Source of the DNA: CAWDJT01 sp963828705
GTDB lineage: Bacteria; Desulfobacterota; Syntrophobacteria; Syntrophobacterales; Syntrophobacteraceae
Direction of reading: 5' to 3'
DNA: 64,000 bases
NCBI GenBank assembly: GCA_963828705.1
Contig: CAWHGA010000055.1
Location: forward strand, 24,027-88,026
The first letter of the stretch is position 1. Every line of letters starts with the position of its first letter. Below, one piece after another: positions 48,450 through 58,182 of the stretch. The notes below the pieces were generated by a model. It saw only the letters and a list, made by a program, of their open reading frames with translations. It was not told the DNA's origin and did not search any database. Position numbers and translations under genes: made by a program.

Positions 48450-49425
48450 TATTGGGGAAAATGACACTCTGACGGCCATTGCCGGCGTCCAGGTCGGGCA
48501 TGCCGAAATGCCGGGCGCCCCAACGGGTTGTACGGTAATCCTGACACCGCAGGGCGTGACTGCGGGCGTTGATGTCCGGGGTGGGGCCCCGGGGACCTAT
48601 GGAACCGACACCCTAAACCCTTTGAACCTGGTGGATCGTATTCACGGGTTGTTTTTTGCCGGCGGCAGTGCCTTCGGGTTGAGCGTGGCGGATGGTTTGC
48701 GGCGATTCCTCAAGACCCGGGGTGTTGGTTTCGATAGCGGCCATGGGCGAATCCCCATTGTGTGCGGGGCGGTGGTCTTCGATTTGGGTGTCAACCGCAG
48801 TGGTCGGTATCCGGATGGTGATCTGGCGCTGCTTGCCTGTCGCAACGCCACTTCGGACCCGGTTGCGGAAGGCTGCGTGGGTGCTGGTACTGGTGCCACC
48901 GTGGGAAAGCTCTATGGGATTGACCAGGCCATGATGGCAGGACTCGGCAGCGTTTGTATTCAGACCGCCGCCGGCTTGCAGGTGGCGGCTCTGATGGTGG
49001 TCAACGCTTTTGGTGATGTCCGCGACCCGGCTCAGTGCCGACTGCTGGCTGGTTGTCGGGAGGATGCGGACAGTATGCGGCTTCTCGATGCCGATCGTGA
49101 GATCCACAAACTCCAGTCTCTGCGCGGTTTTCCCGACGGTCAGAACACGGTAGTGGGGGTGGTCGCCACCAATGCGCGACTCAACAAGACCCAACTCACC
49201 AAGGTGGCCCAAATGGCTCACGACGGCCTGGCACGAGTCGTCGCGCCGGCCCATACCCTCTATGATGGTGACACGATCTTCGCGCTCAGTTGTGGGACGT
49301 TGGCGACGGTCGAGGTAAGCATTATCGGTGCCCTGGCTGCTCAGGCGACCGCCCAGGCGATCCTGCGAGCCGTGATCAAGGCTCGGCGCTATCTGCATAT
49401 CCCTGCTTCGGCCGATCTCTCGTAA
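48436..49425 (+). CDS. P1-family (S58, DmpA-like) peptidase
   Basis: 329 residues. It starts at the ATG at 48436 within the end of the HD gene. Conserved segments are LTAIAGVQVGHAEMPGAPTG, GVDVRGGAPGTYGTDTLNP, LFFAGGSAFGLSVADGLRRF, GRIPIVCGAVVFDLGVN, and GAGTGATVGKLYGIDQAMMA. A typical late motif is YDGDTIFALSCGTL. DmpA-like proteins are self-processing N-terminal-nucleophile aminopeptidases acting on short peptides or amides; here the nucleophile region carries SCGT. No signal peptide is apparent, so it is probably cytoplasmic. Coupling to an HD protein is unusual and may reflect a shared small-molecule pathway. Confidence 0.85.
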   Translation: MATNSIGENDTLTAIAGVQVGHAEMPGAPTGCTVILTPQGVTAGVDVRGGAPGTYGTDTLNPLNLVDRIHGLFFAGGSAFGLSVADGLRRFLKTRGVGFDSGHGRIPIVCGAVVFDLGVNRSGRYPDGDLALLACRNATSDPVAEGCVGAGTGATVGKLYGIDQAMMAGLGSVCIQTAAGLQVAALMVVNAFGDVRDPAQCRLLAGCREDADSMRLLDADREIHKLQSLRGFPDGQNTVVGVVATNARLNKTQLTKVAQMAHDGLARVVAPAHTLYDGDTIFALSCGTLATVEVSIIGALAAQATAQAILRAVIKARRYLHIPASADLS

Positions 49426-49528
49426 ACCCTCCATCCCCTCACACCAAGGCGTCAAGGCGCCAAAAGGCCAGTAAAGGATCGCGCCACAACCGCTTCTCCA
49501 CTGGCGCCCGCGAAAAATTTTTCATTCG

Positions 49529-50674
49529 TTATTGCCGAGCACGGTGCATCACGGTGCGCATGGCGGTGAGGAACTCTTCAACGTGCTCCGGGGTGGTGAA
49601 ATAGCCCGGTGACACCCTCACGCTGCCTTCCGGGAAGGACTGCAGGGTTTGATGGGCCAGAGGAGCGCAGTGCAGGCCGGTGCGTACGGCGATGTCGAAA
49701 CCGGCATCCAGGATGTGACCGACATCGGCAGGATTCAGGTGGGCGGCGTTGAAGGCTACGGCGCCGGTTCCGCGGGTCGCCGGACGGTAAACATGGATTC
49801 CGCCGATTTCACCCAGCCCCGCCTCAATCTGAGTCGCCAGCGTCAATTCGTGTTCCCGGATGGTTTCAACCCCTTGTTGCAGGACGAAAGCGAGCCCGGC
49901 AGCCAGCCCGGCGATAGCGGGGAGGTTGGGTGTGCCGGATTCGTAGCGGTCGGGTCGAGAGAGCGGTTGACGATCCTCTTCGGAACGGCTTCCAGTACCG
50001 CCCTCCAGGAGCGGGGCTACGTCGAGGTCGGGCCGGATGTAGAGCACCCCAATTCCGGCGGGTCCAAGCAAACCTTTATGCCCCGAACAGGCCAGCATCC
50101 CCAGTTGCCAGCTTTCCACTGAAATCGGGACGACCCCGGCTGTTTGGGCCGCATCCAGCAGCAGGGGGGTTCCGCTCTGAGAGCAAAGCTGAGCGACCTC
50201 TTCCACCGGCTGCAGTGCGCCGTTGACATTACTGGCATGCACCAGCACCACCAGCCGGGGGGGAGGCGTCAGCAGACGTCGCAGATGGTCGAGATCCAGG
50301 CCTCCCTCAGAGCTGCTGCCAATCCGGTCCACTTGCACCCCGACCTGTGCCAGGTGCGCCAGGGGTCTCACCACGGCGTTGTGTTCCAGGGAGGAGATAA
50401 CCACACGGTCGCCAGTTCGGAGCCAACCCTTGAGGACGACGTTGATGGCTTCAGTGGCGTTGGCGGTGAAGGCCAAGTGCTCCGGCGTGCTGATTCCAAA
50501 CAGGGTCGCCAGCTTCCTGCGGGCTTCGATGAGGACCGCCGATGCTTCCCGCGCCTGGCGATAAGCTCCGCGGCCCGGGCTGGCACCGATCTCCTCCAGG
50601 GCTTGTCGGACCCGTTGGTACACCTCTGGAGGTTTGGGATGGCTGGTGGCGGCATTGTCCAGGTAGATGCTCAT
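49529..50674 (-). CDS. Aminotransferase class V cysteine desulfurase
   Basis: 381 residues, intact. PLP-dependent enzyme releasing sulfur from cysteine. It begins MSIYLDNAATSHPKPPEVYQ and shows FTANATEAINVVLKGWLRTG, SSLEHNAVVRPL, LLLDAAQTAGVVPI and the PLP-lysine in CSGHKGLLGPAGIGVLYI. The active-site cysteine is in VRTGLHCAPLAHQTL, as in the SufS-like/EGC cysteine desulfurase group. No sufBCD or iscU lies next to it, so it may serve thiolation or selenium delivery as well as cluster assembly. It lies 73 bases downstream of hemW on the same strand. Confidence 0.9.
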   Translation of the reverse strand: MSIYLDNAATSHPKPPEVYQRVRQALEEIGASPGRGAYRQAREASAVLIEARRKLATLFGISTPEHLAFTANATEAINVVLKGWLRTGDRVVISSLEHNAVVRPLAHLAQVGVQVDRIGSSSEGGLDLDHLRRLLTPPPRLVVLVHASNVNGALQPVEEVAQLCSQSGTPLLLDAAQTAGVVPISVESWQLGMLACSGHKGLLGPAGIGVLYIRPDLDVAPLLEGGTGSRSEEDRQPLSRPDRYESGTPNLPAIAGLAAGLAFVLQQGVETIREHELTLATQIEAGLGEIGGIHVYRPATRGTGAVAFNAAHLNPADVGHILDAGFDIAVRTGLHCAPLAHQTLQSFPEGSVRVSPGYFTTPEHVEEFLTAMRTVMHRARQ

Positions 50675-50747
50675 GTGTCGGTCCGGTGTGATCCTGAATC
50701 TGGTCTCATGATGAGATGGTTGGTTTGGTCGTGCGCTTCCGCTGCCT

Positions 50748-51903
50748 TCACGTAGCTCGCAGGCTAAACTCCAGGGCTAGCCATCGGTCGGCGACCACCA
50801 TTCCTTCGGCCGTAGGCACCAGGCGTCCCTGGGCGATATGCGCCAGGCCGTCGGTTACCAGCCGGGTTTGAACCGATTCGGTCCTGGAATCGGAGCCTAA
50901 TTCTTCCAGGGCAACCCCGTCACGGGTTCGGAACCCCAGAAACAAGGTTTCCAGTCGCAACTGTTCTTTGCTCAGGACTTCCCGCCCGGCCACCGCTGAA
51001 CCCCCGTCGGCCAGGGTTCGACAATAGCCGTCCAGTGAACGGATATTCCACCAGCGTTCGCCATTATTGAAGGAGTGAGCCGCCGGTCCCAGGCCCAGGT
51101 AGGGGACGTGCTGCCAATACTTGCAGTTGTGACGCGAACGGAGATGGTCGGCACGAGCGAAGTTGGAAACCTCGTAGTGGAGGTAGCCGTGATCTTCAAG
51201 AAACCGCGAGGTTTGCAGGAACAAGGACCGTTCCGTGTCCTCGCCAAGGGCCTGCAGCAGAGCCGTCCTGGAGCATTCGACCCATGGGCGTTTCGGCTTC
51301 CAGGGTCAGCTGGTAGCAGGACAGATGCTGCGGTGCCAGTGCGACGGCATGAGCCATTTGGTCCCGCCACGCCGCTTCACTCTGGCCGGGGAGCCCGTAC
51401 ATAAGGTCCAGCCCCACGTTGGCAAATCCGGCTTGCCTGAATCGCGCCAGGGCCTGCTCGGCCTGCCGCGCCGAATGCCTCCTGCCCAGCAGCCGCAAGG
51501 CCTGGTCATCGAAGGACTGGACTCCGAGGCTGATGCGGTTCACCCCAAGGTTCCAGAGACAAGCCGGGAGGTCGTCGGTGACATCGTCCGGGTTGGCTTC
51601 GACCGTGATCTCCGCATCAGCGGTGAACCGGAAGTGTCCGTGGAGGAGGCTGAAAAGCTTTTCCAGGTCTTGCATGGAGAGGGCCGTTGGAGTCCCGCCA
51701 CCCAGGTAGAGGGTGTCAAATACGCCGAACCGGTCCTGGTAACGCTGGGCTTCCCGCTGCATCCCCTGGAGCCAGTCGCTGACCCGCTCCAGGGAAGTCA
51801 CCGAATAGAAGTCGCAGTAACGGCATTTGCTTTGGCAGAAGGGGATATGGACATAGAGGCCGGGTCGGGGCGCTTCCCCGGCGGAGGTGCGCAGCTTATT
51901 CAT
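50748..51903 (-). CDS. hemW: Radical SAM protein HemW (heme chaperone), frame-broken
   Basis: About 384 residues after one shift near 51245. It starts MNKLRTSAGEAPRPGLYVHI and has the radical-SAM motif CQSKCRYCDFYS, LYLGGGTPTALSMQDLEKLF, ITVEANPDDVTDDL, NRISLGVQSFDDQALRLLGR and NVGLDLMYGLPGQSEAAWRD. The C-terminal part includes YEVSNFARADHLRSRHNCKY, WQHVPYLGLGPAAHS, the usual HemW segment. HemW lacks coproporphyrinogen oxidase activity and binds heme for insertion into membrane enzymes. Its ATG overlaps the lepA stop, and the lepA-hemW pairing is common in bacteria. Confidence 0.92.
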
Positions 51904-53698
51904 GTTCGGCCTTGAGCACTGCCACGAAGGCACTCTGTGGGATCATCACCGATCCCACCATCTTCATGCGTTTCTTGCCCTTTTTCTGCTTTTCAAGGAG
52001 CTTGCGTTTGCGGGTGATATCGCCACCATAGCACTTGGCGGTGACGTCCTTGCGAAACGCGGAGATCGGTGGAGCGGGCGATGATCTTGCCGCCGATGGC
52101 GCCCTGAATGGCAATCTTGAACTGGTGCCGGGGGATTTCTTCCTTCAACCGGTCGCACACCTGCACCGCCCATTCGCGGGCTCGATCGCGGTGGACGATG
52201 AGCGACAGGGCATCGACCTTTCTCGCCGTTCACCAGGATGTCCAGCTTGACCAGGTCGCTTTCGCGGTTTTCGATGATGTCATAATCCAGGGAGCCGTAG
52301 CCCTGGGTGACGGTCTTGAGGCGGTCATAGAAATCGAAGATGACTTCGGCCAGCGGCATGTCGAAAGCCATTTCAATGCGACCCGGTGTTGGGTAGTTGA
52401 ACTCGGGAATTGACCCCGCGCCGCTCCATGCAGAGCTTCATGATCACTCCCATGTAGCGTTCCGGAGTGAGGATCCGCGCGCGGATGAAGGGTTCTTCGC
52501 AGCCGGCGATGTCCATCGGGTCAGGATAATACTGTGGGTTGTCCACCGTGACGATGCTCCCGTCCTTCAGGGTGAACCGGTACTGGACGCTGGGGACGGT
52601 CATGATGATGGACTGGTCGAACTCGCGTTCCAACCGTTCCTGGACGATTTCCAGATGGAGCAGGCCCAGAAAACCACAGCGAAAGCCCTGTCCGAGGGCC
52701 GCCGAAGAATCCTTCTGATAGACCAGGGCGGCATCGTTGAGTTTGTACTTTTCGAGGGACTTCCACCAGGGAAGGGTAGTCATCCGAAGAGATGGGATAG
52801 ATGGAAGAAAACACCACCGGTTTGACTTCCTTGAAACCGGGCAGCGGTGCGGTCGCCGGTTGGGAATCAAGGGTAATGGTATCGCCAATCCGCGTGTCTC
52901 TCAACCGTCTTGATTCCTGAGATCACGTAACCCACCATACCGGCCGTGAGCTGCCGGGTGGGCTGGCGATTGAGGCGGAAGATGCCAACTTCTTCGACCT
53001 TGTAGGTAGCGTTGTTGTACATGAGGCGAATGATTTCGCCGGGCCGCAGAGCACCGTCAACGATCCGGCAACTGATAATGGTGCCGCGAAACGACGTCGT
53101 AATGGGCGTCAAAGATCAAGGCGGCGAGCGGCGCTTCCGGATTTCCCCGCGGGGGAGGAATCTGTGCGACGATGGCTTCCAGCACCTCTTCAATGCCAAT
53201 GCCTTCCTTGGCGGAGCAGAGAATGGCCTGATCGGAGTCCAGGGCCAGTTCGTTTTCAATCTGTTCCTTGACCCGGTCCACATCGGCAGAAGGGAGATCG
53301 ATCTTGTTGATCACCGGGATGATGGTGAGGTCGTGATCCATGGCCATGTAGAGGTTGGCCAGGGTCTGCGCCTGGACGCCCTGGGAGGCGTCCACCAGCA
53401 GCAGCACCCCTTCGCACGATGCCAGAGCACGCGAGACCTCATAGGAGAAATCCACATGACCGGGGGTGTCGATGAGGTTCAGTTCGTAGGCCTGGCCATC
53501 CTTGGCCGTGTACGGCAGGGTGACCGTCTGGCTCTTGATGGTGATGCCACGCTCCCGTTCGATGTCCATCGTGTCCAGGATCTGGTCGCGGAACTGGCGG
53601 TCCGTAACCAGACCGGCGTGCTGAATGAGCCGGTCCGCCAGGGTGGATTTGCCATGGTCGATATGGGCGATGATGCTAAAGTTTCTCAATTTGGGCAT
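51896..53698 (-). CDS. lepA: Elongation factor 4 (LepA), heavily frame-broken
   Basis: A translational GTPase that back-translocates stalled ribosomes. Roughly 600 residues, the standard length, spread over about six frame segments (breaks near 53115, 52900, 52760, 52410, 52220, 52060). The start is MPKLRNFSIIAHIDHGKSTL, with the P-loop AHIDHGKST, ERERGITIKSQTVTLPY, NLIDTPGHVDFSYEVSRALA and PVINKIDLPSADVDRV. The C-terminal signature CYGGDITRKRKLLEKQKKGK is present. That six indels fall in one universally conserved gene is the best evidence that breaks in this window are base-call errors. Followed by hemW with overlapping stop and start. Confidence 0.95.
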
Positions 53699-54160
53699 GA
53701 GCTTCACGCGTTCCTGGTATGTGTGTTTGCAGCGCTGGAGCCCAGCACTATGCGTTGGGAGCGAATTTCGGCCTTCCCCGGGAAACAATTACCACCGGGG
53801 AAGCGATGCGACCGGCTGTTGCGGCGGGGCACCCTGACCGACGAGAACCTCGGTACATCAGTTGTTATCATATTCTGATTCAGTACCAAAAAGTCAAGGA
53901 GTCTCTGGCAGGTACCGCTGCTTCACCGGGGAGCCTCACACTTCGAAAAGGTGACGTCCATAAGTTTGCGCGAGGCGCTTTGTGGGCTATTCGCAGTACA
54001 TGGCGGCACAATTGGGTGACGAAGATACAAGGTTTGGTGCCGCGACAGCGAACTGCAATCCCGCCGATAGCGGCAGTTGAAACCTTGTGGGAGGAAAGCT
54101 GATGGTGGTGACCTGCAACAGGAGATGGTTAGGAACTGTCCAAGAACAACCATTGCAGAC

Positions 54161-54223
54161 GTTGCGTTTCATTGCATTCAACGCAACCTACGGTAGGTCG
54201 TGTTGAATGCAATGAAACGCGAC
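54161..54223 (+). repeat. Long near-perfect palindrome (MITE-like)
   Basis: A 22-base left arm (starting gttgcgtttcattgcattca) and a right arm (ending gaatgcaatgaaacgcgac) are complementary with a single mismatch around a 19-base centre that contains cctacggtagg, itself palindromic. It could be a MITE-like element or a dispersed hairpin. Confidence 0.75.
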
Positions 54224-54461
54224 ACAGAAATCACGGTGAAATGGCACACTTATTTTGGGTGGATCCTTAGTCTCGATCTGGCGAGCCCCTGTTCTTGGAT
54301 GAGATGTAGGGGTGTGCTCACGCCCGCCCGCAATTTGGAATGATTCCAGGGCGTTTCTGGAGAGGATAGGCCCGTCCCCAACCGTTCAATTCCAAGAACT
54401 GGGTTTTCGGATGTGAAACTATAGACTTCAAGAAAAAGATCCTGGGGTTGTGGCGCCCTTG

Positions 54462-54545
54462 ATCGTCATTCCCGCATGGTTCTGGCGGGAATCCAGGAAG
54501 GGAAGCTGGGCTGGACTCCCGCCAAAAGCATGCGGGAGTGACGTA
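54462..54545 (+). repeat. REP-like palindromic unit
   Basis: It begins cgtcattcccgcatggttct and ends aagcatgcgggagtgacg, with arms that pair. Similar to the unit at 17076-17156. Confidence 0.6.
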
Positions 54546-54599
54546 AGCTGCCCCAAAATCATTTTCTCAATAACCACATATTGATGCTTTCGAAAGAAG

Positions 54600-54632
54600 T
54601 CGTCACCCCGGCGAAAGCCGGGGTCCAGTGCC
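54600..54632 (+). repeat. REP-like core unit
   Basis: Contains gtcaccccggcgaaagccgg followed by ggtccag, the same core found in the repeats at 21187 and 41823. Confidence 0.6.
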
Positions 54633-54742
54633 ACTATAAGTGTCTAAAATTCATTGATTTATAGATTTCGACCATCAATGAGAGCCCATTCGAAGCAGCT
54701 ATGCAATCAAACCCCCTGTCAGTTGTTGGTTCACAAGTACCC

Positions 54743-54877
54743 CTAGTTTCCCTTCACCGGTTTAGGAAGGCCGATCTTGAAGACCCAAACAGCAGCCACT
54801 AAAATCAGCTGGAACGCGCCAAAGATGCTTGCGCCCAGGGGGGTAGGTTTGCAGAATTCCATCAGGTACCATTCCAT
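54743..54877 (-). CDS. 44-residue single-span membrane protein
   Basis: A short gene from the ATG at 54877 with AAGAGGC seven bases upstream. The product starts MEWYLMEFCKPTPLGASIFG and continues AFQLILVAAVWVFKIGLPKP, ending VKGN. One hydrophobic helix spans about residues 15-35, with a basic C-terminus that predicts an N-out/C-in orientation. The codon pattern and ribosome binding site support translation, and it lies in an otherwise non-coding region. I do not recognise it. Small single-span proteins often modulate larger membrane complexes, but no partner is visible nearby. Confidence 0.55.
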   Translation of the reverse strand: MEWYLMEFCKPTPLGASIFGAFQLILVAAVWVFKIGLPKPVKGN

Positions 54878-55318
54878 GATATGCCTCTTTTCTCCGAATT
54901 TAAGATCTTCTGAACGAGCCAAACCAACTTGAGTCGCCGAGAGCGGATCTTGTAGTGTATCGAGACTATCGTGTCAATCCTGTTTAGACTTGAATTACAG
55001 TTTTGTAAGAAAACTGTGGAAGAACGGCGATTCAACGTCATCTGGGCGCCAGCGGGTGGCCAGAAACATTTAGACTTAGCGCTCCGTCAACTTAGTCTTA
55101 AAGGGTTCGCCCTTCGATACCTCAGGGCGATCGGGCGTTGGCGCTTGGCCATCCTCCGTTCGTTTTGACTTATCAATGTAAGAACGCTACCCCGTAGAAG
55201 CAAGCTGACAAAGCACTAGTAGGCTTTCGACCGGGTGGCGGCTATTTGCGAATAGCTCAAGGGTGGTTCTGAACAAGGCTATGGTCGCTGCTGATATGAC
55301 GACGAGAGTGCAGAACTA
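54878..55318. other. Intergenic region upstream of the small membrane protein and downstream of lpd
   Basis: No gene supported. One REP-like unit lies at 55105-55135 (gttcgcccttcgatacctca, then gggcgatcggg), of the same type as 10393-10467. Confidence 0.45.
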
Positions 55319-56749
55319 TCAACAGGCGTGGATGGAACAGCGTCTGACTGCCTGGGCTGCTTCTTGGACGGCCTCGGCAAAGGTGGGGTGACCGTGGACG
55401 GTACGAGCGATGTCTTCTGAGTTGGCGCCAAATTCCAGGGCCAGGGCGCATTCGGCGATCATGTCGGCGGCTCGCGGTCCCAGAATGTGAGCGCCTAGCA
55501 AGCGGTCACTGTGCTTGTGGGCCAGCAATTTCACAAAACCGTCGGTCTGACCCATGCAGCGGGCTCGACCACTGCCGGTGAACGGGTAGGTGCCGACGCT
55601 GTAGTCGATACCGCGCTCGCGTGCCTGCTCTTCGGTGAGCCCCACGGCGGCAGCTTCCGGTGAGGTGTATACCACGGCGGGAATGGCGTCGTAGTTGACT
55701 TCGCCGGGTAGCCCAGCGAGGACTTTCGACGACCGCGATGCCCTTCGGCTGAAGCTTTGTGAGCCAGCATCGGGCCGGCAATGAGATCGCCGATGGCATA
55801 AACGGTGGGGATGTTGGTTCGATACTGTTGGTCCACCAACACCTGACCGGTTCGCGGATCAACGGTAACCCCCAGGTCTTCGAGACCCAGGTCGCGAGTA
55901 AGTGGCCGGCGACCGACGGCCACCAACACGCGGTCGCAATGGATACTGGTGGTCTGGTCGGCAGCTTCGAGGGCAAGTTCCACGCCGTCTGCAGCCACAT
56001 GGGTTTGTGATGACGCGGGTCTGAAGCCGGAATTCGATGCCTTGTTTGGTAAGGATCCGCTCCAGGGTCCTGGCCACCTGCCCATCCAGGGTTGCGGCCA
56101 GCCGCGGAAGCATTTCGATGATGGTCACCTTGGCCCCAAGACGCCGCCAGATGGAGCCCAGTTCCAGGCCAATGTAGCCCCCGCCCACAACGCCAAGATG
56201 CTCCGGCACGGAGGGAAACTCCAGGGCTTCGGTAGAAGTCACCACCCGCTCCCCGTCGAAGGCCATGCCCGGGGGTGCCACCGGTTCGCTGCCGGTGGCC
56301 AGCAGGATGGCCTTACCCTGCAGCATGGTTTGGTCACCGCCGCCCGCCGACGAATCGGCCGGTATCACGCTCACCTGATCAGGTCCCACCAGTCGTGCTG
56401 TGCCGCGGATGATCTCCACCTGGTTGCTTTCGAGCAAGCGCCGAACGTTACCGGTCAATTCCTGAACCACCTGCTGTTTGCGCGCCATCATCGCTGTCAG
56501 ATCGAGTTCCACCGATTGAAGCCGGATGCCGTGTTCTCCCAAGTGGGTTTTGGCCAGCTGGTAGTATTCGCTGGAATCCAGCAGGGCTTTGCTGGGGATA
56601 CAGCCGACGTTGAGGCAAACCCCTCCGAGGCGGGCTCCCTTGTCGATGCAGGCGACTTTCAGGCCAAGCTGGGCGGCGCGAACGCTGGCCACATAGCCGC
56701 CCGGTCCGGCACCAACGACGATCAGATCGTAATGCTTCAAGTTCCCCAC
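55319..56749 (-). CDS. lpd: Dihydrolipoyl dehydrogenase (E3), frame-broken
   Basis: About 476 residues after shifts near 56005 and 55735. It reoxidises dihydrolipoamide with NAD in the OGDH complex. It starts MGNLKHYDLIVVGAGPGGYV with the FAD loop, then the redox disulfide GGVCLNVGCIPSKALL. The NAD-binding loop is VVGGGYIGLELGSIWRRLGA. Later come AIGDLIAGPMLAHKASAEG and VVYTSPEAAAVGLTEEQ, and the C-terminal catalytic HGHPTFAEAVQEAAQA. It directly follows odhB (ATG two bases after its stop), so this E3 probably serves the 2-oxoglutarate complex. Normal family length. Confidence 0.93.
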
Positions 56750-56750
56750 A

Positions 56751-58161
56751 TCACACCTCCAGCATGATCCGTTCCGGGTTTTCGATGTATTCCTTGATGC
56801 GTTTGAGGAATGTCACCGCCTGACGGCCATCGACGAGGCGATGATCGTAGCTGAGGGCCACGTACATCATCGGACGGATCACCACCTGGCCGGCTACCGC
56901 CACAGGTCGGTCTTCGATCTTGTGCATTCCCAGGATGCCGCTTTGAGGAGTGTTGAGGATGGGCGTGCTGAGGAGCGATCCATAGACCCCACCGTTGGTG
57001 ATAGTAAAAGTTCCGCCTTCGAGGTCGGCCAGTTCCAGCCGGTTGTCCTTGATCTTCTGGACAAAACCCACAATGGCTTGCTCCAGTTGGGCGAAACTCA
57101 ACTGGTCGGCGTGGCGGATCACCGGCACCACCAACCCGCGTTCGGCCCCCACCGCCACGCCGATATGGTAGTAATGGTGGTAGACCATGTCCTTGCCATC
57201 GATGAAGGCGTTGAGTTCGGGAAATTCCTGGAGTGCCGCGGTAGTGGCCTTGATAAAGAACGACATAACGCCCAGAGAGACACCGTGCTTGGCGCGGAAA
57301 GACTCCTTGTATCGAGCGCGTTCCGCCTGCAATGCGGTCATGTCGATTTCATTGAAGGTGGTGAGCATGGCCGTCTGCAGCCGAGCTTCCAGCAGTCGCT
57401 CGGCAATCCGCAGCCGGATGCGGCTCATGGGCTGGCGGGTGACTTGTTCTTCCGGCCCGCATGCAGGGGTGGCCGCGGCCACCGGGGTGGTCACGACCGT
57501 GGGCGTAGCCGCTGGCGCGGTGAAAGCCGCAGGTGAAGTGAATGCAGCCGGGGACATGGAGACTGGGGCTTCGCCGGTTGCCGGTTGAGGGGTGTCGGCA
57601 GGCGAGGGTAATGGCTGTACGGCAGCGTTTGCGGCAACGACGTGCTGCTCCAAATGGAGCAAGACATCGCCTTTGGTGATGCGACCGCCGGGACCGGTGC
57701 CCTGAAGCTGAGCGAGGATCTAACCCAGTTGTCGCCACCAGACGCCGTACCGACGGGGATAACATGGGAGGCGGAGACTCCATCGTCTCGATTTCAGCAA
57801 TGGCTGGGGACGCCGCCATCTCTCCGGCACTGGCATCTGCGACAGCGATTGATGGTGGTGGAGGTGCGGCTTCAGCGATGGGTTTCGCGGCCACCACGGC
57901 GGGTTCAGGTGCATCCGCCGGAGCCGCTTCTGACTCCAGGAAACCAATGACGGCGCCGATTGCTAGGGTTTTGCCCTGGGGTTCGAGGATGTGGAGGATG
58001 CCGTCGGCTTCCGCCACGATTTCCAACGTCACCTTGTCCGTCTCCAGCAGGAACAGGATCTCGTCTTTTTGCACCCGTTCGCCGTCACGTCTGAACCACT
58101 GGGCCAGCACCGCTTCTTGCACCGATTCCCCGACCGCCGGGACCTTGATGTCCAATCTCAT
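56751..58161 (-). CDS. odhB: Dihydrolipoyllysine succinyltransferase (E2 of 2-oxoglutarate dehydrogenase), frame-broken
   Basis: The N-terminal lipoyl domain is MRLDIKVPAVGESVQEAVLA, with the lipoylated lysine in LLETDKVTLEI. A proline/alanine-rich linker follows, then the E3-binding domain beginning MLSPSVRRLVATTGLDP. After frame shifts near 57775 and 57700, the C-terminal catalytic domain runs from MSRIRLRIAERLLEARLQTA through FNEIDMTAL and FTITNGGVYGSLLSTPI to the active site SYDHRLVDGRQAVTFL. The trimeric catalytic core transfers succinyl groups to CoA. It lies between sucA and lpd, confirming the 2-oxoglutarate rather than pyruvate complex. About 470 residues, with a rather long linker. 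Confidence 0.93.
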
Positions 58162-58182
58162 CCTAAGTCTCCCCTGGTGAAT

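Larger units (their letters stand above)
53699..54742. other. Gene-poor, repeat-rich region
   Basis: No supported gene. It holds the palindrome at 54161-54223 and REP-like units at 54462-54545 and 54600-54632. The lepA promoter should be near 53700-53870. Confidence 0.5.
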
